A stretch of 64,000 bases of DNA from Neohoeflea coraliihabitans (lineage in GTDB: Bacteria; Pseudomonadota; Alphaproteobacteria; Rhizobiales; Rhizobiaceae). Location: positions 1,018,306 to 1,082,305 of the forward strand of contig NZ_JAHWQX010000002.1 in NCBI RefSeq assembly GCF_019334345.1, in the 5' to 3' direction. Under the pieces are notes generated by a model. The model was not told the origin of the DNA. It saw only the letters and a list, made by a program, of their open reading frames with translations, and did no database searches. The translations under genes were made by a program, and so were the position numbers. Positions 7,558 through 17,714 of this stretch are shown piece by piece (the first letter of the stretch is position 1; the number at the start of each line of letters is the position of its first letter).

Positions 7558-9396
7558 ATGACCCATCGTCTCGTTCCTCTTCTCTCACTTGCCGCGCTCG
7601 CCCTGAGCGTGGTGCTGCCCGTAACACGCGCAGCGGAGAATGTCGGCGGGTGGACACACGCCATGGCGATCGTCGGTGAGCCGAAATATGCGGAGGGCTT
7701 TGCACGGTTCGATTACGTCAATCCGGAGGCGCCCAAAGGCGGTCATCTGGACCTGTCGGAAATGGGGTCTTTCGATACGCTCAATCCGTTGCCGGCGAAG
7801 GGCGATCTCGCGGTTGGTCTGGGTCTCGTGCTCGAACCTCTGATGATGGCGACGGAAGACGAAATCGCGACCAGCTACGGGCTGCTGGCGGAAGCGGTGA
7901 AGTATCCGGCTGATTTTTCCTCTGTCACCTTCAGGCTGCGTCAGGGAGCACGATGGCACGATGGCGAACCGGTAACTGTTGAGGACGTCATATGGTCATT
8001 TGAACAGACTGTTGAGAACAACCCGTCGCGGCAGATCTACTACCGGCATGTCAAAAGCGCCGAGAAGACGGGGGCGCGCGAAGTCACTTTCACCTTCGAC
8101 GAGGTCAACAATCGCGAATTGCCGAAGATTGTCGGCGATCTGCTGATCCATCCGCGGCACTGGTGGGAATCCGAGGGACCGGATGGGGAAAAGCGCGATA
8201 TCTCCGCGACCACGCTGGAGCCGATCATGGGCTCGGGTCCTTACCGCATCTCCTCTGTGCGGCCGGGCGACAGCATGACCTTTGAACGGGTCGAGGATTA
8301 CTGGGGCGCAGATCTCAATGTCAATGTCGGCCGGCACAATTTCGCGTCAATCCAGTACACCTATTTCGGCGACCGCAACGTCGAGTTCGAGTCCTTCAAG
8401 GCCGGTGACACGGATTTCTGGAGCGAGAACGAGGCCAAGCGCTGGGCCACGGCCTACGATTTCCCGGCCGCAACGAATGGCGAGATCATTCGCGAGGAAG
8501 TGGACAATCCCTATCGCTCGGTGGGCGTGATGGTCGGGTTCATTCCCAATCAGCGGCGCGCAAGGTTTCAGGATCAACGTGTGCGGCAGGCGTTGAACTA
8601 TGCCTTCGACTTCGAAACCCTGAACCGGTCGATCTTCTACGGCCAGTATCAGCGGATCAGCAGCTACTTTCACGGCACGGAGCTCGCCGCATCGGGGTTG
8701 CCGACGGGCCGCGAGCTGGAGATCCTCGAAAGCGTCCGCGACAAGTTGCCCGAGCGGGTCTTTACGCAACCCTATGAAAACCCGGTAGCCGGTGATCGTA
8801 CACAGCTGCGCGAGAACCTGCGCAAGGCGGTGGAGCTGTTCAAGCAGGCCGGCTATGAGTTGCGCGGCTCACAGATGGTCAATGCGGCGACCGGTGAACC
8901 CTTCACACTGGAAATCCTGCTCAACTCGCCGATCATCGAACGGGTCGCCCTGCCCTATACCCAGACCTTGAAGCTGATCGGTATCGCCGCGACGGTGCGC
9001 TCGGTCGATTCGGCGGAATACACCAACCGGCTGCGCAGCCGCGATTTCGACGTCACCTATAATGGCTGGGGTCAATCGCTGTCACCCGGCAACGAGCAGC
9101 GCGAATACTGGGGAACGGAAGCCGCCGATCGCGAAGGCTCGCTAAACTATGCCGGCATCAAGAACGAGGCGATCGACACGCTGGTGCGTCAAGTCGTGCT
9201 GGCGAAGGATCGCGACGATCTGGTGGCGGCCACCCGCGCGCTCGACCGGGCGCTTCTGGCGCACCACTATGTTATCCCGAGCTACACGCGTCGCTCGCAG
9301 CCGATCGCCTATTGGACAAAGCTGCAGCGGCCAGCCGAATTGCCCCATTACGGGCTCGGTTTTCCGGACGCCTGGTGGATGGCCAAAGAGCGTTGA
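7558..9396 (+). CDS. yejA: Extracellular solute-binding protein, family 5 (oligopeptide ABC transporter YejA)
   Basis: 612 residues. A Sec signal peptide (MTHRLVPLLSLAALALSVVLPVTRA) precedes a mature protein of the SBP_bac_5 fold, which captures peptides in the periplasm. Typical segments include LSEMGSFDTLNPLP near the start and the TSYGLLAEAV and VEDVIWSF region. It is the first gene of yejABEF. A hairpin in the 145-bp gap to yejB may raise its share of the message, as binding proteins are usually needed in excess. The yej system has been linked to uptake of peptide antibiotics in other bacteria. Confidence 0.93.
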   Translation: MTHRLVPLLSLAALALSVVLPVTRAAENVGGWTHAMAIVGEPKYAEGFARFDYVNPEAPKGGHLDLSEMGSFDTLNPLPAKGDLAVGLGLVLEPLMMATEDEIATSYGLLAEAVKYPADFSSVTFRLRQGARWHDGEPVTVEDVIWSFEQTVENNPSRQIYYRHVKSAEKTGAREVTFTFDEVNNRELPKIVGDLLIHPRHWWESEGPDGEKRDISATTLEPIMGSGPYRISSVRPGDSMTFERVEDYWGADLNVNVGRHNFASIQYTYFGDRNVEFESFKAGDTDFWSENEAKRWATAYDFPAATNGEIIREEVDNPYRSVGVMVGFIPNQRRARFQDQRVRQALNYAFDFETLNRSIFYGQYQRISSYFHGTELAASGLPTGRELEILESVRDKLPERVFTQPYENPVAGDRTQLRENLRKAVELFKQAGYELRGSQMVNAATGEPFTLEILLNSPIIERVALPYTQTLKLIGIAATVRSVDSAEYTNRLRSRDFDVTYNGWGQSLSPGNEQREYWGTEAADREGSLNYAGIKNEAIDTLVRQVVLAKDRDDLVAATRALDRALLAHHYVIPSYTRRSQPIAYWTKLQRPAELPHYGLGFPDAWWMAKER

Positions 9397-9425
9397 GGCG
9401 GTTTGAGGCTTGCGCGGCCGGGCAC

Positions 9426-9453
9426 ATTCGATTCTGTATGGGCAGGATCGAAT
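9426..9453 (+). other. Intercistronic hairpin between yejA and yejB
   Basis: An 11-bp stem, ATTCGATTCTG (9426-9436) with CAGGATCGAAT (9443-9453), one wobble pair and a 6-nt loop. No T-run follows, so it is probably not a full terminator. Placed right after a binding-protein gene, it could protect the upstream message from 3' decay. Confidence 0.6.
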
Positions 9454-9541
9454 CAGACCAGACTTCACAGATCACATGCGCGCATCATCCGGTGCTTGAG
9501 GGACATGAGGACATCGTGACGAGACGCAGGGACCAAGGCTG

Positions 9542-10639
9542 ATGGGCGCCTATATTCTGCGCCGCCTGCTGTTGATGATCCCGACGCTGCTCGGGATCAT
9601 GGCGCTGTCCTTTGCGGTGGTGCAATTCGCACCCGGTGGCCCGGTCGAGCAGGTCATTGCCGAGCTGACGGGCCAGGGCGATTCAAGCACGCAACGGATT
9701 TCCGGGGGCAGCGACCTGCAGGGCGCCGGCGAACAGTTCGGCGATGATCTGAATGGTCAGTATCGCGGCGCCCAGGGCCTCGACCCGGAATTCATCAAGA
9801 AGCTTGAAAAGCAATTCGGCTTCGACAAGCCGCCGCTCGAACGGTTCGGCTTGATGATCTGGGATTACGCCCGGTTCGATTTCGGTGAAAGCTTCTTTCG
9901 CAACATCTCGGTTATCGAACTGATTGGCGAGAAACTGCCAGTTTCGATCTCGCTTGGGGTGTGGATCCTGCTTCTGTCCTATCTGATCTCCATACCGCTC
10001 GGCATCCGCAAGGCGGTCAGCGATGGTTCGCGCTTCGATATCTGGACCTCCGGCTTGATCATCGTCGCTTACGCGGTCCCGGGTTTTCTGTTTGCGATCA
10101 TGCTGATCGTCGTTTTCGCCGGCGGCTCTTTTCTCGACTGGTTCCCGCTGCGCGGGCTGACCTCGGAGAACTTTGCTTCGATGAGCTGGCCGGAGAAGAT
10201 CCTCGACTATTTCTGGCACCTGGCATTGCCGCTGATTTCGCTGTCGCTGGCTGCCTTTGCGACAACGACGCTATTGACCAAGAACTCGTTCATCGACGAG
10301 ATCCGCAAGCAATATGTGACGACGGCGCGCGCCAAGGGTCTGACCGAGCGGCAAGTGCTCTACAAGCACGTCTTCCGCAATGCGATGCTGATCATCATCG
10401 CGGGTTTCCCCGGAGCCTTCATCACGGCATTCTTTTCCGGTTCGCTGCTGATCGAGACGATCTTCTCCCTCGACGGCCTCGGACGGCTGGGGTTCGATTC
10501 GGTGGTCAAGCGTGATTATCCGGTGGTGTTTGCAACGCTCTACATCTTTTCCCTGATGGGCCTGGTGATCGGCCTCATCTCCGACCTGATCTACACCTGG
10601 GTTGATCCGCGCATCGACTTCGAGAAGCGGGACGTGTGA
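9542..10639 (+). CDS. yejB: Oligopeptide ABC transporter permease YejB
   Basis: 365 residues, inner-membrane permease of the DppB/OppB type. The first membrane helix (LLLMIPTLLGIMALSFAVVQFAPGGPV) is followed by a long polar periplasmic loop rich in Gly, Ser and Gln (about residues 40-85), a trait of YejB. The inner-membrane coupling loop is visible at VTTARAKGLTERQVLYKHVFRNA. The stop codon overlaps the yejE start in TGATG, so the two permeases are probably made in equal amounts. Confidence 0.94.
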   Translation: MGAYILRRLLLMIPTLLGIMALSFAVVQFAPGGPVEQVIAELTGQGDSSTQRISGGSDLQGAGEQFGDDLNGQYRGAQGLDPEFIKKLEKQFGFDKPPLERFGLMIWDYARFDFGESFFRNISVIELIGEKLPVSISLGVWILLLSYLISIPLGIRKAVSDGSRFDIWTSGLIIVAYAVPGFLFAIMLIVVFAGGSFLDWFPLRGLTSENFASMSWPEKILDYFWHLALPLISLSLAAFATTTLLTKNSFIDEIRKQYVTTARAKGLTERQVLYKHVFRNAMLIIIAGFPGAFITAFFSGSLLIETIFSLDGLGRLGFDSVVKRDYPVVFATLYIFSLMGLVIGLISDLIYTWVDPRIDFEKRDV

Positions 10640-11787
10640 TGGCGGCGGGATTGCAGACAGCGGACGAACAGGTGGTGGCGCAACGCCCGAAGGGCTGGCT
10701 GTCGCCGACCAACAAACGGCGCTGGGCAAATTTCAAGGCCAATCGGCGCGGCTACTGGTCGCTCTGGATCTTTGCTGTGCTGTTCATCCTCAGCCTCGGG
10801 GCCGAGTTCATCGCCAATGACCGGCCGATCATCGCGTCCTACAAGGGCGAGATCCTGATGCCGGTCTTTGTCGATTATCCGGAGGAGAAATTCGGCGGTT
10901 TCCTGGCCCACACGAATTACCGCGATCCTTTCATTCGTGACGAGATCGAGGCGAATGGCTGGATGGTCTGGCCTCCGGTACGCTATTCCTATCTGACCGC
11001 CAATTCCTACATTCCCCATTCGGCACCCACGGCGCCCTTCTGGACGATGAGCCGCGCCGAATATTGTGGCGGCTATCCGCAAGGGGAAGACGATCCCGAA
11101 TGCATGCTGGGCAATCTGAACTGGCTGGGAACCGACGACAGCGCCCGCGACGTCTTGGCGCGGATGATCTACGGGTTTCGCATCTCGGTGCTGTTCGGGC
11201 TGGCGCTGACGCTGTTTTCAGCATTGATCGGCGTGACGGCAGGGGCGATCCAGGGGTATTTCGGCGGCTGGACGGATCTGCTGCTGCAACGGTTCATTGA
11301 GATCTGGTCGGCGATGCCGGTGCTCTACGTGCTGCTGATCATCGCGGCGATCCTGCCGCCGGGTTTCTGGGTGTTGCTCGGCATCATGCTGTTGTTTTCT
11401 TGGACGGCCTTTGTCGGTGTGGTGCGGGCCGAATTTCTGCGGGCGCGCAACTTCGAATATGTCAACGCGGCACGGGCGCTCGGCGTTGGCAATGGCACGA
11501 TCATGTTCCGTCATTTGCTGCCCAATGCGATGGTGGCAACATTGACCTTCCTGCCGTTCATCCTGTCGGGTTCGATCACGACCCTGACCTCGCTCGACTT
11601 CCTCGGCTTCGGACTGCCGCCGGGATCGCCCTCGCTGGGTGAAATGATCGCGCAGGGCAAGCGCAATCTGCAGGCGCCATGGCTCGGCTTGACCGCCTTC
11701 TTCACGATCTCGATCATGCTGTCCCTGCTGATCTTCATCGGCGAAGCGACACGCGACGCCTTCGATCCGCGAAAGACTTTCCGATGA
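10639..11787 (+). CDS. yejE: Oligopeptide ABC transporter permease YejE
   Basis: 382 residues, DppC-type permease. It has a cytoplasmic N-terminus (KGWLSPTNKRRWANFKANR), one helix, a large periplasmic part, then the five-helix core with the coupling motif YVNAARALGVGNGTIMFRHLLPNA. I prefer the ATG at 10639, overlapping the yejB stop; a GTG one codon upstream (10636) is possible. The end overlaps the yejF start in ATGA. Confidence 0.93.
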   Translation: MAAGLQTADEQVVAQRPKGWLSPTNKRRWANFKANRRGYWSLWIFAVLFILSLGAEFIANDRPIIASYKGEILMPVFVDYPEEKFGGFLAHTNYRDPFIRDEIEANGWMVWPPVRYSYLTANSYIPHSAPTAPFWTMSRAEYCGGYPQGEDDPECMLGNLNWLGTDDSARDVLARMIYGFRISVLFGLALTLFSALIGVTAGAIQGYFGGWTDLLLQRFIEIWSAMPVLYVLLIIAAILPPGFWVLLGIMLLFSWTAFVGVVRAEFLRARNFEYVNAARALGVGNGTIMFRHLLPNAMVATLTFLPFILSGSITTLTSLDFLGFGLPPGSPSLGEMIAQGKRNLQAPWLGLTAFFTISIMLSLLIFIGEATRDAFDPRKTFR

Positions 11788-13424
11788 GCGGGGCGGCGAC
11801 TGATCCGATCCTCTCGGTGCGTGATCTGAGAGTGGATTTTCATCAGGAGGGCGTGGCGCAACGCGCCGTTGACGGCGTCTCCTTCGACATTCATCGCGGT
11901 GAGACGGTGGCGCTGGTCGGCGAGTCCGGGTCAGGCAAGTCGGTCTCGGCCTTGTCGATTCTCAAGTTGCTGCCCTACCCGGCGGCCAGTCATCCCTCCG
12001 GTCAGATCCTGTTCAAGGGCCGTGATCTGCTGTCGGCCTCGGAGAAAGACCTGCGCGCCGTGCGCGGCAACGACATCACGATGATCTTCCAGGAGCCGAT
12101 GACATCGCTGAACCCGCTGCATTCGGTGGAAAGGCAGCTGGCCGAAATCCTGGCGATGCATCAGGGAATCCGGCAGTCGGCGGCGCGGCCGCAGATCATC
12201 GAGCTTCTCGACCAGGTGGGCATCCGCGATCCGGCCTCTCGGTTGAATGCCTATCCGCATGAATTGTCGGGCGGCCAACGGCAGCGGGTGATGATCGCCA
12301 TGTCCCTGGCGAACCGCCCGGAACTGTTGATTGCCGATGAGCCGACGACAGCGCTGGATGTCACCGTGCAGGCGCAGATTCTCGAGCTGCTTGCGGACCT
12401 GAAAAAGACGCATGGCATGGCGATGCTGTTCATCACCCATGATCTCGGCATTGTGCGCAAATTTGCCGATCGGGTGTGCGTGATGACCGGCGGCAAGATT
12501 GTCGAGACCGGTAAAACCGCCGAAATTTTCAACAACCCGCAACACGCCTATACGCGGCATCTGCTGGCCGCCGAACCGAAGGGTGATCCGCTGGCCGCGG
12601 AAGGCGCCGCCAGGACAGTGATGCAGGCGGAGGATGTGAAGGTCTGGTTTCCGATCCGCAAGGGGTTTCTGCGCAAGACCGTCGATCACGTCAAGGCGGT
12701 GGATGGTGTCTCGCTGGAATTGCGCGCCGGCCGGACGCTAGGCGTCGTCGGGGAATCAGGGTCGGGCAAGACGACACTCGGGCTGGCGCTGATGCGGCTG
12801 ATCCGTTCGCAGGGCTCAATTCGATTCGAGGGAGAGCCCATAGACAGTCGGTCATTCGCTGAAATGCGGCCGTTGCGCCACCGGATGCAGGTGGTCTTTC
12901 AGGATCCCTTCGGTTCCCTGTCGCCACGCATGTCGATCGCCGAAATCGTCGGCGAGGGATTGCGCATTCACGCTTCGGACCTGACGGCGAAACAACGCGA
13001 TGAGCGGGTGGCAGAAGCGCTCGAGGAGGTCGGGCTCGATGCTTCGACCCGCTGGCGCTACCCGCATGAATTTTCCGGCGGCCAGAGGCAGCGTGTGGCG
13101 ATCGCCCGCGCGATCGTCCTCAAACCGCGCTTCCTGATGCTTGACGAGCCCACATCGGCTCTGGACATGAGCGTGCAGGCACAGGTGGTCGATCTGCTGC
13201 GCGAATTGCAGGACAAGCATGATCTCGCCTATCTGTTCATCAGCCACGATCTGAAAGTGGTGCGGGCGCTGGCGCACGAGGTGATGGTGATGCGGCTCGG
13301 CCAAATCGTCGAAGAGGGACCGGCCGACAAGATTTTCGACCGGCCGGAGACCGACTATACCAAGGCCCTGATGGCGGCCGCCTTCGATCTCGAGGCAGTG
13401 CCCGGCGACGCGGTGAGCGATTAG
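11784..13424 (+). CDS. yejF: Oligopeptide ABC transporter ATP-binding protein YejF (two fused ATPase domains)
   Basis: 546 residues from [15 protein letters not shown]. Two complete ATPase modules sit in one chain: Walker [14 protein letters not shown] and [13 protein letters not shown], signatures [12 protein letters not shown] and [12 protein letters not shown], Walker [13 protein letters not shown] and [12 protein letters not shown]. This matches YejF, which replaces the separate DppD and DppF. The ATG at 11784 overlaps the yejE stop; the open frame begins earlier, inside yejE. Confidence 0.95.
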   Translation: MSGAATDPILSVRDLRVDFHQEGVAQRAVDGVSFDIHRGETVALVGESGSGKSVSALSILKLLPYPAASHPSGQILFKGRDLLSASEKDLRAVRGNDITMIFQEPMTSLNPLHSVERQLAEILAMHQGIRQSAARPQIIELLDQVGIRDPASRLNAYPHELSGGQRQRVMIAMSLANRPELLIADEPTTALDVTVQAQILELLADLKKTHGMAMLFITHDLGIVRKFADRVCVMTGGKIVETGKTAEIFNNPQHAYTRHLLAAEPKGDPLAAEGAARTVMQAEDVKVWFPIRKGFLRKTVDHVKAVDGVSLELRAGRTLGVVGESGSGKTTLGLALMRLIRSQGSIRFEGEPIDSRSFAEMRPLRHRMQVVFQDPFGSLSPRMSIAEIVGEGLRIHASDLTAKQRDERVAEALEEVGLDASTRWRYPHEFSGGQRQRVAIARAIVLKPRFLMLDEPTSALDMSVQAQVVDLLRELQDKHDLAYLFISHDLKVVRALAHEVMVMRLGQIVEEGPADKIFDRPETDYTKALMAAAFDLEAVPGDAVSD

Positions 13425-13449
13425 TCCAAGCAATAGGGAGGCAGGCCGG

Positions 13450-14406
13450 ATGGCAGAGCGCGGGCACATATTGCTGGCGGTGACCGGTTGGGATCCACAA
13501 CCCTGGCAGGCGGCACTGGCGCGCCATGCGCCGGACCGACGCGTCGTTCTGGCGCCGGACGGCGCGCAGGATCCTGCCATCGATTATGCTCTGGTGTGGA
13601 ACCAGCAAGCCGGGCTGCTGACGCATCTGCCGAACCTGAAGGCGATCTTCTCCCTTGGTGCTGGCGTCGATCACATTTTCAATGATCCGGAGCTGCCCGA
13701 GGTACCGATCGCGCGCGTGGTGTCGCCGGATCTCACCGAGCGCATGAGCGAATATGTAGCCTGGCAGGTGCTTGATCATCACCGACGCGGTCCGGCCTAT
13801 CGAAAGCAGCAGGAGGGGTGCGTCTGGCACGAATTTCTGCCGCAGCCGGCGGCGAGCGAGATGACTGTCGGCATCATGGGACTGGGAGAACTGGGGCGGG
13901 ATGCCGCTCGCAAACTCAGGAGCCTCGGTTTCCGGGTCAGCGGCTGGTCGCGGCGTGCACAGCAGATCGAGGGGATTGATGTGTATGCCGGGGCGGAGCA
14001 GATGCCGGATTTTCTTGCCTCTGCGGAAATCTTCGTCGTGCTTCTGCCTCTAACGCCGGAGACGCGCGGCATTCTCAATCACGGCACATTCGCGGCCATG
14101 ACACGCCGCGAGCACCTTGCGGCGCCGGTTCTGATCAATGCCGGACGCGGCGGTCTGCAGGTCGAAAGCGATATCGTGGCTGCCCTCGATATGGGACTTC
14201 TGTCGGCGGCCAGCCTCGATGTTTTCGAGACCGAACCGCTTGATGCTGCCAGCCCGCTGTGGGGTCACGCCAAGATCACGGTCACGCCGCACGCGGCCGC
14301 TGCCTCAAGCCCGGACCAACTGGTCGGGCCCATCATTGCGCAGATCGAAGCATTCGAGCGTGGCGCGCGCCTCGACAACCTGGTCGATCGCCGTGCCGGC
14401 TACTGA
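13450..14406 (+). CDS. ghrA: Glyoxylate/hydroxypyruvate reductase A
   Basis: 318 residues, D-isomer-specific 2-hydroxyacid dehydrogenase family. NAD(P) site GIMGLGELGRDAARKL. The catalytic residues are the Arg in INAGRGGLQ, the Glu in FETEPLD and the His in VTPHAAA. It reduces glyoxylate and hydroxypyruvate in GhrA-type enzymes. It starts 25 bp after yejF with GGGAGG upstream, so it probably rides on the yej transcript. It converges with the PACE gene, the ends overlapping by 7 bp. Confidence 0.88.
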   Translation: MAERGHILLAVTGWDPQPWQAALARHAPDRRVVLAPDGAQDPAIDYALVWNQQAGLLTHLPNLKAIFSLGAGVDHIFNDPELPEVPIARVVSPDLTERMSEYVAWQVLDHHRRGPAYRKQQEGCVWHEFLPQPAASEMTVGIMGLGELGRDAARKLRSLGFRVSGWSRRAQQIEGIDVYAGAEQMPDFLASAEIFVVLLPLTPETRGILNHGTFAAMTRREHLAAPVLINAGRGGLQVESDIVAALDMGLLSAASLDVFETEPLDAASPLWGHAKITVTPHAAAASSPDQLVGPIIAQIEAFERGARLDNLVDRRAGY

Positions 14407-14867
14407 TCGCCGGCGCTGCTGGCCGCCTGTTTCACCATGCGAGGTGCGCGCGGTGCGGACGGAATGGGGAAGAGCACATCGTAGACCCAATTGAAGATGA
14501 AGGTGTAGACCAGGTAGAACGCGGCGAAGGACACATCCATCAACAGCGCCTGCATCAGCGAGACACCGAGATACCAGGCGATGAACGGCAGCAGAACGAT
14601 CAGCAACCCGCCCTCGAACATCAGGGCATGGATGATGCGCAGGGCGAGAGACTTGCGCGGCGATCCGCGCAGGCGGAGCAAGGCATGATCGAAGCCGAGA
14701 TTGAAAAGATAGTTCCAACCGGTGGCGATGGTGGCACTCACCACGGCCACCAGACCAATGTCGTGCAGTGGCGTGCCGAAGGCCCAGGCGCCGAGCGGTG
14801 TGACCAGCAACAGCCCGATCAGCTCAAACGATATGGCGTGGCGGATGCGGTCCCTGACGCTGCGCAT
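14400..14867 (-). CDS. PACE-family (chlorhexidine-type) efflux transporter
   Basis: 155 residues, four membrane helices in two pairs, the twin BTP-domain layout of Proteobacterial Antimicrobial Compound Efflux proteins (AceI type). Visible marks are RDRIRHAISFELIGLL at the start, where AceI-like proteins have an intramembrane Glu (here in SFELIG), and NWVYDVLFP in the second half. Such proteins export biguanides and short diamines. It is a single gene with its own upstream gap of 150 bp (14868-15017), in which I see no clear promoter. Confidence 0.88.
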   Translation of the reverse strand: MRSVRDRIRHAISFELIGLLLVTPLGAWAFGTPLHDIGLVAVVSATIATGWNYLFNLGFDHALLRLRGSPRKSLALRIIHALMFEGGLLIVLLPFIAWYLGVSLMQALLMDVSFAAFYLVYTFIFNWVYDVLFPIPSAPRAPRMVKQAASSAGDQ

Positions 14868-15017
14868 AGTCCTGCTCCCTGAAAAAGATGCGTCTGGCGC
14901 CGGGTCGTCCCGACTTGTGTTCCCTTCAGGGGGAGGCCGTCCTCACTTGTGGCGTTATATGGCCGGACGGAGAGGCCAAGACAAGGGCCCGCAAGACGCT
15001 CGGTGCGCGCCGGCTTG

Positions 15018-15878
15018 TCAGGGGCGGCGAAACCCTGTCGGCGCGCCGTAAAGAGGGCGGATCCGCTCGATCGCGTCGGCGAGCGGCTCACGCGTGACCG
15101 TCATCGTGCCGCCGGAGGCATGCAGAATGGTGTTCTCATCCTCCAGCAGAGCCACATGTCCGCCCCAGAAAACAAGATCGCCGCGGCAAAGCCCATCGCG
15201 TCCGGGTTCGATCGGTTGGCCGAGACATTCGGACTGCATGTCGGAATCGCGCGGTGCCGGCCGGCCCGTCATGTTCAGCGCCATCTGCACGAGACCGGAA
15301 CAATCGATCCCGAAGCCGGATCGGCCGCCCCACAGATAGGGTGTTTCGAGAAACAATGCCGCGACCGCCAGCGCATCATCGGCCCTGGGCGCATCGAGAC
15401 TGTCGCAGTGGACGGCAATGAGCGCCTCGCCGCTCGGCAGGAGAAAATAATCGGTATCGCGTGTGGTGGCTGACCCGGCAATCGTTAGCCGGCTTGCCAT
15501 CGACAGGGCGCGCGTCGGCGGCAATTTGAGGTCGGGGCCCGGATAGAGGAATGTGCGCGGCCGCGAGACAATGTGCGTCGTTGCGGCCTGGGGGGCATCG
15601 GCCAAGCCGGTCTCCGCGACATAGCCGACAAAGCCATCATGCGCGCATTGCACCCACGCCCATCCTTCCTGCCGGTCAAAGACGCGCACGTCTTCGCCAA
15701 ACAGAAGCTGAGTTTCGATGCCGGCATCATGACGCGGACGGGAGCGCAGATCGAGAATGGCTGCGGTGACGCGCGCAGACTGACCCTCGACGAAGCGGGA
15801 CGCGTGAACACGTCCGGCGAGCGCGCTATCCGCAAGGTCGGGGCGATAGGCGTTGAGGCGGTGATCGAGTTCCTTCAT
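15018..15878 (-). CDS. NlpC/P60-family (C40) cell-wall peptidase with SH3-like N-terminus
   Basis: 286 residues. The SH3-like region (about 35-150) leads into the NlpC/P60 catalytic domain with Cys in FGIDCSGLVQMAL, His in WGGHVALLED and a third polar site near TILHASGG. These enzymes cut gamma-D-Glu-meso-DAP or similar peptide bonds in peptidoglycan. There is no signal peptide, so it may act on recycled muropeptides in the cytoplasm. The ATG at 15878 overlaps the marR stop in ATGA; six extra codons upstream are possible but less likely. Confidence 0.9.
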   Translation of the reverse strand: MKELDHRLNAYRPDLADSALAGRVHASRFVEGQSARVTAAILDLRSRPRHDAGIETQLLFGEDVRVFDRQEGWAWVQCAHDGFVGYVAETGLADAPQAATTHIVSRPRTFLYPGPDLKLPPTRALSMASRLTIAGSATTRDTDYFLLPSGEALIAVHCDSLDAPRADDALAVAALFLETPYLWGGRSGFGIDCSGLVQMALNMTGRPAPRDSDMQSECLGQPIEPGRDGLCRGDLVFWGGHVALLEDENTILHASGGTMTVTREPLADAIERIRPLYGAPTGFRRP

Positions 15879-16240
15879 GCGACGCCGCCATCCCACGGCA
15901 GCGCCCGGGCCTCACGGATGATCGTGTCGCCGAGCCGCTCGACAAACAGAGCACCTTCAACCGTGCGCTTGATGATGACATTGCGGCGATCGCGATCATC
16001 GCGCACGCGGCGCACGAGACCGAGGTTGCCCATGCTGTCGAGCGCCCGGGTGATGACCGGCTTGGTCACGCCGAGCCGGCTGGCGAGGCCACGCACGGTG
16101 TGCGGCGGCGGTTTCAGATAGATGTGCAGCAGGATCACCATCTGGCGCAAGGTGAGATCAGGGCCAACGAAGGCCAGATGCGACAGGGTGGCAGCATGCC
16201 ACAGTCCCAAAGCCTGGGCGGGCCGGAGATCGATGGACAT
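15875..16240 (-). CDS. MarR-like winged-helix regulator
   Basis: 121 residues from MSIDLRPAQALGLW. A winged helix-turn-helix is visible: TVRGLASRLGVTKPVITRALDSMGNLGLVRRVRDDRDRRN, with the recognition helix around VTKPVITRALD and the basic wing after it. Ligand unknown. It sits between lap (55 bp upstream) and nlpC (overlapping by 4 bp), all on one strand, so it is probably co-transcribed with both. The open frame reaches 16486, inside lap, but the longer form has no family support. Confidence 0.85.
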   Translation of the reverse strand: MSIDLRPAQALGLWHAATLSHLAFVGPDLTLRQMVILLHIYLKPPPHTVRGLASRLGVTKPVITRALDSMGNLGLVRRVRDDRDRRNVIIKRTVEGALFVERLGDTIIREARALPWDGGVA

Positions 16241-16295
16241 GACGTGCGTTGCCGGTTTCGTTTCGGTTCCGGTCCATTGTCGCGGAAATATAGGC

Positions 16296-17714
16296 CTACC
16301 GCAAGTCTCGCGGCGGGTAGCGCTGAGCGAGCACGGTGAAGAGCGCGCGGATTCCATAGGCCTGGCCGCCGATCGGCGCATGCGGCTGGGCTTTCGGCAT
16401 CCATCCGAAGATATCGAAATGGCACCAGGAGATGTGCGGCTCGACAAATTGCTGCAGAAACAGAGCGGCTGTAATGGCGCCGGCAAAACCGCCGGCCGGC
16501 GCGTTGGTCAGGTCCGCCACCGGCGTTTCGAGCATTGCCTTGTAGGGCGGATAAAGCGGCATGCGCCACAGCGGGTCGCCCACCGCTTCAGCGGCGCCTG
16601 CGAGTTCGCCGGCGAGGGCATCGTCATCGGTGAAGAGCGGCGGCAGTTCCGGCCCCAGCGCCACGCGGGCCGCTCCTGTCAGTGTCGCCATGTCGATGAC
16701 CAGGGCGGGGGACTCCTCGCAGGCCAGCGTCAGCGCATCGGCGAGCACCAGGCGGCCTTCGGCATCGGTGTTGTCGACCTGGATGGTCGGCCCCTTGCGG
16801 CTTTGCAGAATGTCGCCGGGGCGGAAGGCGTTGCCGGCAACGGAGTTCTCCACGGCCGGTATCAGAACGCGCAGATCGATATCAAGCCCGGCATCCATGA
16901 TCATCAGGGCCAGGCCGAGGACGTTGGCGGCACCCCCCATGTCCTTCTTCATCAGGAGCATGGATGAGGACGGCTTGAGATCGAGACCGCCCGTGTCGAA
17001 ACATACGCCTTTGCCGACAAGCGTCACCTTGGCGGCGCCGGGGCGGGCCAATCGCAGATCGAGGAGACGTGGCGCCTCGGCCGCCGCCCGGCCGACCGCA
17101 TGGATCAGCGGCAGGTTGTGCGCCAAAAGCTTTTCGCCGCTGGTCACGGTCAGATCCGCACCATAATGGCCGGCCAGGCCGTGGGTCACCGCTTCCAGTG
17201 CAGCCGGGCCCATGTGGTTGGCGGGTGTATTGATCAGGTCGCGTGCCAGATCGACGCCGGCCACGATGCGCTCGACATCATCGCGCAATGAGCTGTCATC
17301 GACCGCCAGTCGGACCGATTTGTCGCGCGGCTTGCGGAACGTCTCGAAGCGATAGGCGCCCATGGCGAAACCAAGCGCGTGGCGGGCCGCATCGGAACCG
17401 GCATTTTCCAGATGCCATGTGCCCTCCGGCAGCAGATCGGCCAGTTTGCCGGCGATGAAGGGATGGCGCTCCCGCGAAGGGCTGTCGCGATCGCCCAGCC
17501 CGAACAGGGCTCCGGCAAGTTCACCCTCACCACCGGGCACCAACAAAAATCTGCCCTCGGTTCCGGTAAAGCCGGCGCTGTCCGCCCATTGCCTAACCTG
17601 AGCAGGAAGATCCACCTGACCGGCCTCTCCCTTGCCAAGCAGCCAGATCGGCAGGCTGTCCTCGCCTTGCGAAACCAGAGGGAAATCACGAGAGATAAAG
17701 CGATATGGCGCCAT
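16296..17714 (-). CDS. Leucyl aminopeptidase family (M17) protein
   Basis: 472 residues. M17 di-zinc aminopeptidases remove N-terminal residues from peptides. The signature NTDAEGRLVLADAL is intact, and the metal-binding Lys/Asp cluster GKGVCFDTGGLDLKPSS is visible. The C-terminal domain is normal. The N-terminal domain is the short form seen in Rhizobiales. It heads the minus-strand set lap-marR-nlpC, which suggests peptide or muropeptide turnover. The 202 bp upstream (17715-17916) are shared with divergent tadD. Confidence 0.93.
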   Translation of the reverse strand: MAPYRFISRDFPLVSQGEDSLPIWLLGKGEAGQVDLPAQVRQWADSAGFTGTEGRFLLVPGGEGELAGALFGLGDRDSPSRERHPFIAGKLADLLPEGTWHLENAGSDAARHALGFAMGAYRFETFRKPRDKSVRLAVDDSSLRDDVERIVAGVDLARDLINTPANHMGPAALEAVTHGLAGHYGADLTVTSGEKLLAHNLPLIHAVGRAAAEAPRLLDLRLARPGAAKVTLVGKGVCFDTGGLDLKPSSSMLLMKKDMGGAANVLGLALMIMDAGLDIDLRVLIPAVENSVAGNAFRPGDILQSRKGPTIQVDNTDAEGRLVLADALTLACEESPALVIDMATLTGAARVALGPELPPLFTDDDALAGELAGAAEAVGDPLWRMPLYPPYKAMLETPVADLTNAPAGGFAGAITAALFLQQFVEPHISWCHFDIFGWMPKAQPHAPIGGQAYGIRALFTVLAQRYPPRDLR

